Shown one piece after another: positions 1-5,335 of a DNA stretch of 6,437 nucleotides (position 1 is the stretch's first letter; each line of letters starts with the position of its first letter). Both the position numbers and the translations under genes were made by a program. Source of the DNA: Bacillota bacterium (GTDB lineage Bacteria > Bacillota > DSM-12270 > Thermacetogeniales > Thermacetogeniaceae); assembly GCA_030627585.1 (NCBI GenBank), contig DAOURU010000067.1:1-6437 (forward strand), given 5' to 3'. The notes below the pieces were generated by a model. The model saw nothing but the letters and a program-made list of their open reading frames with translations, was not told where the DNA came from and did not search any database.

Positions 1-201
1 GATATTGACAGAGCCCTCAAGGGAATTTTCGACAGGAACAACACATTCGTCTACCTCGTCCTGCAAAACCGCAAGCATTGTTTCGGGAATTGAAGGGTAA
101 GAATAAAAGGCGGGGCGCGTAAGGTTAATCCTTTTTGCATAAGTTATGGCAGCCCGTTCCGCAAAGGTACCGGCAGGCCCCAAATACCCGATTCTTTTCA
201 C
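1..201 (-). CDS. pheA: Prephenate dehydratase, N-terminal part (runs off left edge)
   Basis: Prephenate dehydratase converts prephenate to phenylpyruvate with loss of water and CO2, the committed step to phenylalanine, in the cytosol. Sixty-seven codons are visible, reading in frame to base 1. The fragment opens with GYLGPAGTF (about residues 5-13), the family's N-terminal signature, and ends in the conserved [12 protein letters not shown] block (about 55-66). The catalytic Thr-Arg-Phe motif and the C-terminal ACT regulatory domain would lie beyond the window. The protein begins directly with the dehydratase domain, so it is not an E. coli-type fusion with an N-terminal chorismate mutase. The start is GTG at 201-199, chosen because GYLGP follows at once and GGGAGGGAG stands 8 nt upstream. 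The GTG overlaps the aroF stop as GTGA, so translation is probably coupled. The family assignment is firm; fusion at the missing C-terminus cannot be excluded. Confidence 0.93.
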   Translation of the reverse strand, partial: MKRIGYLGPAGTFAERAAITYAKRINLTRPAFYSYPSIPETMLAVLQDEVDECVVPVENSLEGSVNI

Positions 202-1247
202 GCCAATTGCTCCCTCCCGCCAACCCCAACCTCCGCAAGACACCGTCCGACTGCTCGGGTAACTTCTCGGGCTCCGGCAACCAACGCGCGGAAATTTGCG
301 GGAGTGAGGGACTGCTGCCCGTCAGATAGGGCCTCACTGGGAGAGGGATGAACCTCTACCATTAATCCGTCGGCTCCTGCAGCGATGGCAGCCCGCGCCA
401 TGGGTTGAACCAACCACCACTTACCCGTACCGTGACTGGGATCGACTATTACAGGAAGATGAGATAATTGCTTCACAACAGGGACAGCACTTAAATCCAA
501 GGTATTTCTGGTAAAGGTTTCGAAGGTCCTGATCCCCCGTTCGCAAAGAATGATTTGATGATTGCCGTCCAGCATAATGTATTCTGCCGCCATCAACCAC
601 TCTTCGATCGTGGCAGAAGGGCCCCGTTTTAATAACACAGGTTTATCAATTTTTGCAATCTCTCGCAGCAGAAAGAAATTCTGCATATTGCGGGCGCCAA
701 TTTGCAAAATATCAGCATAAGCCGCAACAAGATCTACCATTCTGGGATCCATAACTTCCGTTACAATAAGAAGTCCCGTTTTCTCCCGCGCCTCGGCCAG
801 TATTTCCAATCCCTTTTCTTCGAGTCCCTGGAAGGAGTAGGGGGAGGTCCTGGGTTTAAAAGCTCCGCCCCGTAAAAAGGTAGCACCCGCTTCTTTTACC
901 GCAAATGCTGTTTCCAGCAGTTGGTCCCTGCTCTCAACCGCACACGGGCCGGCGATTACATGGATTTTCTTGCCGCCCAGCAGGTAAGGCCCGACCTTGA
1001 TCGTTGTATCTTCTTGCTGAAATTCGCGACTCGCGAGTTTAAAATGATTGAGAATAGGAATCACTTTTTCCACACCCGGCATTACGCCTAAAGATAAACT
1101 CAGCGCTCTCGTTCTGTCCCCAATAACGCCAATAATGGTTCTGGCAACTCCTTGAGAAAGATGGACAGAAAACCCTTCCTGAATTAATTTAGCTTGTACT
1201 GCCTCAATTTCCTCCTGCGTGGCTGAAGCCTCCATGACAATGATCAT
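198..1247 (-). CDS. aroF: 3-deoxy-7-phosphoheptulonate (DAHP) synthase, type I-beta with N-terminal regulatory domain
   Basis: This enzyme condenses phosphoenolpyruvate and erythrose 4-phosphate to DAHP, the entry step of the shikimate pathway. At 349 aa it closely resembles the Thermotoga maritima enzyme (about 338 aa). Residues 1-70 form the ferredoxin-like (ACT-like) domain, with the [14 protein letters not shown] segment at 31-44; in Thermotoga this domain mediates feedback inhibition by tyrosine and phenylalanine. The TIM barrel follows. Metal ligands Cys102 (IAGPCAVES), His272 (VDPSHGTG), Glu298 (VEVHP) and Asp309 (ALSDGQQS) are all present at the family positions. [17 protein letters not shown] (125-141), IGARNMQNF (183-191) and KRG (207-209) form the substrate site. 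The start is ATG 1247-1245, behind a strong AAGGAGGG. The stop overlaps the pheA start. It lies 198 bp after trpA, behind a hairpin, so it may be only partly cotranscribed with trp. Feedback by Phe and/or Tyr is inferred from the domain. No chorismate mutase domain is fused. Confidence 0.97.
   Translation of the reverse strand: MIIVMEASATQEEIEAVQAKLIQEGFSVHLSQGVARTIIGVIGDRTRALSLSLGVMPGVEKVIPILNHFKLASREFQQEDTTIKVGPYLLGGKKIHVIAGPCAVESRDQLLETAFAVKEAGATFLRGGAFKPRTSPYSFQGLEEKGLEILAEAREKTGLLIVTEVMDPRMVDLVAAYADILQIGARNMQNFFLLREIAKIDKPVLLKRGPSATIEEWLMAAEYIMLDGNHQIILCERGIRTFETFTRNTLDLSAVPVVKQLSHLPVIVDPSHGTGKWWLVQPMARAAIAAGADGLMVEVHPSPSEALSDGQQSLTPANFRALVAGAREVTRAVGRCLAEVGVGGREQLA
210..218 (-). promoter_or_regulatory. 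Ribosome binding site of pheA
   Basis: On the minus strand GGGAGGGAG stands 8 nt before the GTG at 201-199 and lies inside the last codons of aroF. It supports the GTG start of pheA, which has no ATG near the signature motif. Confidence 0.7.
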
Positions 1248-1254
1248 CCCAGTA

Positions 1255-1262
1255 CCCTCCTT
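1255..1262 (-). promoter_or_regulatory. Ribosome binding site of aroF
   Basis: On the minus strand AAGGAGGG stands 7 nt before the aroF ATG, an ideal Shine-Dalgarno sequence that fixes the start. It is unusual in that it overlaps a 9-base word (GAGGGTACT, 1259-1251) that recurs in the upstream hairpin, so the 3' arm of that hairpin is complementary to it. Confidence 0.85.
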
Positions 1263-1306
1263 AAAATTTAAAACTGATTACTTTGGAGAACAGCACGCCG
1301 GCAGGT

Positions 1307-1337
1307 AAAAGGGTACTCCTACAGCAAGGAGTACCCT
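1307..1337 (-). terminator. Rho-independent terminator or attenuator hairpin between trpA and aroF
   Basis: On the minus strand AGGGTACTCCT (1337-1327) and AGGAGTACCCT (1320-1310) form a perfect 11-bp stem with a 6-nt loop (TGCTGT). TTT follows, making a run of four U with the last stem base. The stem is too long and perfect to be chance in a 200-bp gap. The U-run is short, so termination is probably partial. It would end part of the trpEDCBA transcript and allow some read-through into aroF-pheA, or act as an attenuator. A purely RNA-stabilising 3' hairpin is the alternative. Confidence 0.7.
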
Positions 1338-1350
1338 CTACGATCTTCCC

Positions 1351-1372
1351 CCTGCCGTCCTACCGTCCTGCC
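1351..1372 (-). repeat. Short tandem repeat, unit AGGACGGY
   Basis: On the plus strand this reads CCTGCCGT-CCTACCGT-CCTGCC, two 8-bp units plus a partial third. The 11-mer CCTGCCGTCCT (1351-1361) recurs exactly at 1416-1426, and a one-mismatch copy overlaps it at 1359-1369. It lies just upstream of the hairpin in the aroF leader. Function unknown. Confidence 0.65.
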
Positions 1373-1415
1373 TTGCTTGTTAGAAATTTCTTTTTTACCG
1401 GGTACACCATGTGCT

Positions 1416-1426
1416 CCTGCCGTCCT
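1416..1426 (-). repeat. Second copy of the 11-bp direct repeat
   Basis: CCTGCCGTCCT on the plus strand is identical to 1351-1361, with the same orientation and a 65-bp offset. An exact 11-mer repeat is not expected by chance in a gap of about 200 bp. It lies 20-30 bp past the trpA stop codon. Confidence 0.65.
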
Positions 1427-1445
1427 TCAATAACCCGGGTTGGTC

Positions 1446-2300
1446 CTATCTTATCACAACAGGTGAAGAGGAGCAACAATTACCTTGCGTGTCCGTGAGG
1501 GCTTTTTTTAAGTTTTTGGCTAGCCCCTTTAGCTGCTCCTGGATCCTCCCGGGCTCCGCCTGGAAGGATCCGATAACACGGATAAAAGCGCTTCCCACAA
1601 CGATACCGTCAGCAAGAGCACCGAGTGCCGCGGCCTGTTCGGGCCGGCTTACTCCAAAGCCAACCACCACCGGCAAGGAAGTAAGCTCTTTGATCTTCGG
1701 GATTAAGGAAGAGATCCGGGAATCTAAGGTATCGCGGGGGCCCGTCACTCCGGTTACGGAAATGCAATAGATAAATCCCGCTCCCCTTTGCACAATTTTT
1801 TGGAGCCTGTTTATACGCGTAGTCGGGGCAATAAGGGGAACTAAAGAAATTTTTTGACGGCACAGGAGTGCCTGCATCGTCTCCCCCTCCTCATAGGGGA
1901 GATCCACAATGATCGCCCCATTAAACCCCCGCGGTGCAAGCTCCGCGGCAAACCTCTCCATCCCATATTGCAGAATCGGGTTGAGGTAACTCATGAGAAC
2001 AAGGGGAACCTGTTTGGAGAGCTTTTCCTGGAGGACCTCTCCCAGGCCGAGCACCTTTTCCAGGTTAACGCCTGCGGCAAGGGCGCGCTGGGATGCCGCC
2101 TGAATTACCGGGCCGTCGGCTAAAGGATCAGAAAACGGCACGCCTATTTCCAGGCAATCAGCGCCCCCCTCTACCAGGGCCTGAGCCCAAAGCACCGACT
2201 TTTCCAGGTCAGGGTACCCTGCGCAAAGGTAAGCAACCAGCAGTTTTTCAGACCGAGATTCCCGGCTTAAAAAGAAATGTTCTGTTCGGCTAGCACTCAT
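1446..2300 (-). CDS. trpA: Tryptophan synthase alpha subunit
   Basis: TrpA cleaves indole-3-glycerol phosphate to indole and glyceraldehyde 3-phosphate. It passes indole through a tunnel to TrpB in the alpha2-beta2 complex. The protein has 284 aa, somewhat above the usual 260-270, and a TIM-barrel fold. The catalytic acids are Glu51 (LEIGVPFSD) and Asp62 (DPLADGPVIQ). The loop-6 segment SVTGVTGPR (181-189) and phosphate-site motifs GFGVS (214-218) and VVGSAFIR (234-241) are present. In the first strand the usual Thr of the T-A-G turn is Cys26 (YLCAGYPD). The start ATG (2300-2298) shares one base with the trpB stop (TGATG). The local Shine-Dalgarno is only a moderate AAAGGGGGAAG, which suggests coupling to trpB, as fits a 1:1 complex. 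The C-terminal tail is Cys/Ser-rich (GNCCSSS) and looks non-conserved. It is the last trp gene before the intergenic hairpin. Confidence 0.97.
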   Translation of the reverse strand: MSASRTEHFFLSRESRSEKLLVAYLCAGYPDLEKSVLWAQALVEGGADCLEIGVPFSDPLADGPVIQAASQRALAAGVNLEKVLGLGEVLQEKLSKQVPLVLMSYLNPILQYGMERFAAELAPRGFNGAIIVDLPYEEGETMQALLCRQKISLVPLIAPTTRINRLQKIVQRGAGFIYCISVTGVTGPRDTLDSRISSLIPKIKELTSLPVVVGFGVSRPEQAAALGALADGIVVGSAFIRVIGSFQAEPGRIQEQLKGLAKNLKKALTDTQGNCCSSSPVVIR

Positions 2301-3499
2301 CAGGAATTCTTCCCCCTTTCCCTGGCAACCACCTCTACATCCTTATCGCCGCGCCCCGAAAGATTGATTAAGATAATCTTTTCCCTGCTCAAAGAAGGTG
2401 CCAACTTAAAGGCGCAAGCAAGAGCATGGGCGCTTTCCAGGGCAGGTAAAATCCCTTCTGTTTCACCCAATAAAAAGAAGGCTGCGAGAGCCTCGTGATC
2501 GGTGGCCGCAGTATAGGTAACCCTGCCGCAATCCTTGAGATAACTATGCTCAGGACCAACTCCCGGATAATCCAAACCTGCAGCGAGCGAATAAGCCTCT
2601 TGAATTTGCCCCCACTCATCTTGCAGAAGATAGCTGTAAGAGCCGTGCAAAACCCCGGGTTTCCCTCTTTGCAAGCTGGCGGCATGTTCTCTCGAGTCCA
2701 AGCCCTTACCGCCGCCCTCAACGCCAATTAAGTTAACCCTTTCATGCAAGAGAGGCGCAAAAATCCCCAGGGCGTTGCTCCCTCCCCCTACACAGGCAAT
2801 CACATAATCGGGAAGCCGCCCCCATAAAGCCTGGGCCTGGCTCTTAACCTCTTCTCCAATCACGCTCTGGAAATCCCGCACCATCATGGGATAAGGGTGG
2901 GGGCCTACGGTGGACCCGATCAGGTAGTAGGTCGTTTCAATGTTCGTAACCCAATCCCGGATTGCTTCACTTACGGCGTCTTTTAAAGTACCCGTTCCCT
3001 GCGAAACTGGAATCACCCGTGCTCCGAGAATTTCCATCCGCAGGACATTAAGGCGCTGCCGCTCCATGTCATGAACTCCCATAAACACTTCACACTTCAA
3101 CCCTAAAAGAGCTGCTGCCGTTGCTGTCGCAACGCCATGTTGTCCCGCGCCGGTTTCCGCGGTGATCCTTGCCTTGCCCATCCGGCAGGCTAAGAGACCC
3201 TGTCCCAGGGCGTTATTAATCTTATGAGCTCCGGTATGGTTCAGGTCCTCTCGTTTTAAGAAAATTTGGCCCCCTCCCAGATTTTCTGTAAGCCTGCGGG
3301 CATAGTAGATCGGGGTAGGGCGACCCACATAATTACGCAACAAAGAGCCTAATTGTTCTTGAAAAAGAGGGTCCCCCCGGGCGGCCCGGTAAGCCTCTTC
3401 CAGGTCCTCTAAAGCCGCACTCAAGGTTTCAGGAACAAATTTTCCTCCATAATCCCCAAACCGTCCCCGGGCATCAGGTAAGGTTTGCGTTACCGCCAT
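2300..3499 (-). CDS. trpB: Tryptophan synthase beta subunit (TrpB1 type)
   Basis: TrpB is the PLP enzyme that condenses indole with L-serine to give tryptophan, working with TrpA. The protein has 399 aa, the normal length. [14 protein letters not shown] (13-26) is the family's N-terminal signature. The PLP lysine is Lys93 in HTGAHKINN (88-96), and catalytic Glu115 lies in ETGAGQHG (115-122). The cofactor phosphate loop is GGGSNA (238-243), and Ser381 in LSGRGDKD should contact the pyridine nitrogen. The sequence matches TrpB1, the partner of TrpA, rather than the stand-alone TrpB2. The frame is open 99 nt further upstream to 3598, but I chose ATG 3499-3497: it has AAGGAGG 8 nt before it and directly precedes the signature, while the longer version would add a non-homologous leader read from inside trpC. 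It overlaps trpC by 26 nt. No trpF lies between trpC and trpB. Confidence 0.97.
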   Translation of the reverse strand: MAVTQTLPDARGRFGDYGGKFVPETLSAALEDLEEAYRAARGDPLFQEQLGSLLRNYVGRPTPIYYARRLTENLGGGQIFLKREDLNHTGAHKINNALGQGLLACRMGKARITAETGAGQHGVATATAAALLGLKCEVFMGVHDMERQRLNVLRMEILGARVIPVSQGTGTLKDAVSEAIRDWVTNIETTYYLIGSTVGPHPYPMMVRDFQSVIGEEVKSQAQALWGRLPDYVIACVGGGSNALGIFAPLLHERVNLIGVEGGGKGLDSREHAASLQRGKPGVLHGSYSYLLQDEWGQIQEAYSLAAGLDYPGVGPEHSYLKDCGRVTYTAATDHEALAAFFLLGETEGILPALESAHALACAFKLAPSLSREKIILINLSGRGDKDVEVVARERGKNS

Positions 3500-4313
3500 C
3501 TTCTTCTCCTCCTTCGTTACTCTCCGACCGGTGACAACGCTCCAGAAGGGCACGCATCTTTGCGGCAGGATCTTGGGCGCGCATAAACGCTTCTCCAATT
3601 AAAGCGCCGTCAACCCCCGTCCGGGCGATTCGCTCCCAATCCAATTTAGTTTTAATCCCGCTTTCGCTGATGCTTAAATAACCGGCAGGAATTAAAACCT
3701 TCAACCTTTCTGTAGTTCCGAGCTCAATGCGGAAAGTTCTCAGGTCCCGGTTGTTGATGCCAATCAAGTTCGTTCCCGATTCCAGCGCCCTGCTCAATTC
3801 CTCCTCATTATGGACTTCCACAAGAGATGCCATCCCCAAAGAGGCCGCGACGGCGACAAATTCTCGCAGTGTTTCCAGAGAAAGAAGAGATGCCAAAAGA
3901 AGTACGGCATCGGCCCCCTGGGTCCGGGCGAGGTAAATTTGCACCGGATCGATGATGAAATCCTTCGCCAAAACCGGGAGGCTGGTTAACTTTTTAACCT
4001 CCTGTAGCAATTCTCCCGAACCCAGGAAAACACGGGGTTCTGTAACTACAGATAAGGCCGCAGCCCCACCCTTTTCATAGGCACGCACGTAATGCAAGGG
4101 ATTTAAGTTCCGGCACAAGATTCCCGCCGAAGGTGAAGCAACCTTGATTTCTGCAAGCAACTTCATGGGCGCTCCTTTTTTCCGCCGGAGCCCAATGCAA
4201 AAATCCTTTACGGGGGGAGCTTGGGCCAGCCTTACTGCAAGCTCCGGGCCGGCAAGATGACCCCGATATGCTTTTACCTCCGCGCGGCGCGCCTCTACAA
4301 TCGCCCTCAGCAC
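3474..4313 (-). CDS. trpC: Indole-3-glycerol phosphate synthase
   Basis: TrpC closes the indole ring, converting carboxyphenylamino-deoxyribulose phosphate to indole-3-glycerol phosphate with loss of CO2 and water. It is a monofunctional 279-aa TIM barrel. Active-site residues by analogy with the Sulfolobus enzyme are Glu55 and Lys57 ([12 protein letters not shown]), the catalytic acid Lys117 (LAKDFIID), Glu166 (LVEVH), Asn187 (IGINNRDL) and Glu217-Ser218 (ISESGI). All are present. The last dozen residues ([13 protein letters not shown]) are an acidic tail encoded over the trpB ribosome binding site and start, and are probably dispensable. The start is GTG 4313-4311, with GGGAGGAG 6 nt upstream; it overlaps the trpD stop by 7 nt. 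Unlike in E. coli there is no fused PRAI (TrpF) domain, and no separate trpF follows, so the substrate-supplying isomerase is encoded elsewhere. Confidence 0.97.
   Translation of the reverse strand: MLRAIVEARRAEVKAYRGHLAGPELAVRLAQAPPVKDFCIGLRRKKGAPMKLLAEIKVASPSAGILCRNLNPLHYVRAYEKGGAAALSVVTEPRVFLGSGELLQEVKKLTSLPVLAKDFIIDPVQIYLARTQGADAVLLLASLLSLETLREFVAVAASLGMASLVEVHNEEELSRALESGTNLIGINNRDLRTFRIELGTTERLKVLIPAGYLSISESGIKTKLDWERIARTGVDGALIGEAFMRAQDPAAKMRALLERCHRSESNEGGEEDGGNANLT
3508..3514 (-). promoter_or_regulatory. Ribosome binding site of trpB, inside trpC
   Basis: AAGGAGG on the minus strand stands 8 nt before ATG 3499 and decides the trpB start against the upstream start at 3598. It lies within the last codons of trpC, where in the trpC frame it reads as part of the acidic Glu-Gly-Gly-Glu-Glu tail. 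Confidence 0.85.
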
Positions 4314-5335
4314 GGTAGGCTCCTCCCTGCAAAAACCTTTAAAGCCTCCAATTTTGCAAGGGCTGCGCCCCGGTCAATACTTTCCTCGGCCAGGGCAAGC
4401 GCTTCTTTCCAATCATTTGTTTTCTCCGCAGCAAGCAAAACCGCAGCACTATTGAGGAGAACTACATTACGCCGCGCCCCGGGAACCCCCCGGAGAACTT
4501 CGTAAAAGATCTTTGCATTTTCTTGCGGGGAGCCTCCAATCAATTCCTGAAGACTTCCCAGCGGTAAACCCAAGTCCTCGGGATGCAGATAATAAGTTGA
4601 CAACCCCTCAGGCTTCACCGCAGTGATTTCTGTAGGGCCGGTTATGGAAACTTCATCCAGGCCATCACAGCCATGCACAACGAGGGCAGAGCGACACCCT
4701 AAACGCTGTAAGGCGCCACCGACAAGCTCGGTTAAATCTGCGTGATAAACTCCAACCAATTGAATTTCCGCTCTTGCAGGATTCGTGAGGGGTCCTAAAA
4801 GATTAAAAACAGTGCGAATTCCGAGCTCCCGTCGCGGCCCCAGAGCGTAGCGCATTGCTTGATGGAAGAGCGGCGCGAAAAGGAAAGCAATTCCAACTTC
4901 CCGGAGGCAGGCCGCTGTCATTTCTACGGGAAGATCGATTTTTAGTCCCAGCGCCTCCAGGAGATCGGCGCTCCCCGTCCTGCTGGAAACAGAACGGTTA
5001 CCGTGCTTTGCAACAACAAGCCCTGCTCCAGCCGCTACAAAGGCTGCTGCCGTGGAAATATTAAAAGTATATTTGCCGTCACCCCCGGTTCCGCAAGTAT
5101 CAACAACTGGTCCCGGTAGGGAAGAAATATGAAGCGGATGGGCGCGGGCACGAATGGCGCGGGCAAACCCCGATATTTCCGGGGGGGTTTCTCCTTTCAT
5201 TCTTAGCGCAACCAGAAATGCTCCGATCTGCGTGTTTGACAGGTTGCCCTGCATTAATTCCCCCATCATCAGTTCTGCCTCTTGTTCGGAAAGGTGCTCG
5301 CGGGCGATGATCTTCTCCAGAAAATCCCTGATCAT
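4307..5335 (-). CDS. trpD: Anthranilate phosphoribosyltransferase
   Basis: TrpD transfers the phosphoribosyl group of PRPP to anthranilate, giving N-(5-phosphoribosyl)anthranilate. The protein has 342 aa, normal for the stand-alone enzyme, and no fused glutaminase. The PRPP/Mg site is DTCGTGGDGKYTFNIST (79-95), the anthranilate/PRPP contact is KHGNRSVSS (110-118), and the second metal pair is Asp227-Glu228 (GLDEVS). The conserved PRRELGIRTVFNLLGPLTNP stretch spans 167-186. The N-terminal helical domain (about 1-70) forms the dimer interface in this family. The start ATG 5335-5333 overlaps the trpE stop as ATGA, and AAGGAGG lies about 11 nt upstream. The direct trpE-trpD junction leaves no room for trpG, and the 7-nt overlap with trpC continues the coupled operon. 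Nothing in the sequence looks broken. Confidence 0.97.
   Translation of the reverse strand: MIRDFLEKIIAREHLSEQEAELMMGELMQGNLSNTQIGAFLVALRMKGETPPEISGFARAIRARAHPLHISSLPGPVVDTCGTGGDGKYTFNISTAAAFVAAGAGLVVAKHGNRSVSSRTGSADLLEALGLKIDLPVEMTAACLREVGIAFLFAPLFHQAMRYALGPRRELGIRTVFNLLGPLTNPARAEIQLVGVYHADLTELVGGALQRLGCRSALVVHGCDGLDEVSITGPTEITAVKPEGLSTYYLHPEDLGLPLGSLQELIGGSPQENAKIFYEVLRGVPGARRNVVLLNSAAVLLAAEKTNDWKEALALAEESIDRGAALAKLEALKVFAGRSLPC
4320..4327 (-). promoter_or_regulatory. Ribosome binding site of trpC
   Basis: GGGAGGAG on the minus strand stands 6 nt before the GTG at 4313, inside the end of trpD. It supports this GTG as the trpC start; the first conserved helix ([12 protein letters not shown]) follows immediately. 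Confidence 0.75.

Larger units (their letters stand above)
1248..1445 (-). promoter_or_regulatory. Structured trpA-aroF intergenic leader region
   Basis: This is the only gene-free stretch of the window, 198 bp. Read 5' to 3' on the minus strand it holds the following. A perfect palindrome AACCCGGGTT (1441-1432) comes just after the trpA stop. A possible 16-codon reading frame follows (1410-1360: ATG after AGGAG, ending TAG; one Tyr and one Phe codon). Copies of the GGACGGCAGG-type repeat lie at 1426-1416 and 1372-1351. An 11-bp hairpin (1337-1310) is followed by UUU. An A/T-rich stretch (about 1282-1262) precedes the aroF ribosome binding site. A 7-base word, AGCAAGG (1377-1371), is complementary to CCUUGCU in the hairpin's 5' arm and loop (1329-1323), a candidate antiterminator pairing. 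I see no convincing sigma-A promoter and no recognised riboswitch. A role in setting aroF-pheA expression relative to trp is inference. Confidence 0.5.

Noticed and set aside
1262..1295. Possible aroF promoter in the A/T-rich stretch (TAAATT-like -10)
   Set aside because: No acceptable -35 element stands at 16-18 bp, and a start here would give almost no 5' leader before the Shine-Dalgarno. A/T-rich spacers before strong ribosome binding sites are common.
1398..1409. T-box-like core (TGGTGTACCCGG on the minus strand)
   Set aside because: It resembles UGGNACCGCG only with a 2-nt insertion and a changed end. No specifier stem is visible in the short space after trpA, and the downstream terminator arm is not complementary to it.
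1432..1441. Perfect palindrome AACCCGGGTT just after trpA as an operator
   Set aside because: It is a single short palindrome with no second site and no match to an operator I recognise. With no loop bases it is not a useful RNA hairpin.
3497..3598. Longer trpB starting at 3598, adding 33 residues
   Set aside because: The added segment lies wholly inside trpC, resembles no TrpB N-terminus, and the ATG at 3499 has a near-ideal AAGGAGG directly before the [14 protein letters not shown] signature.
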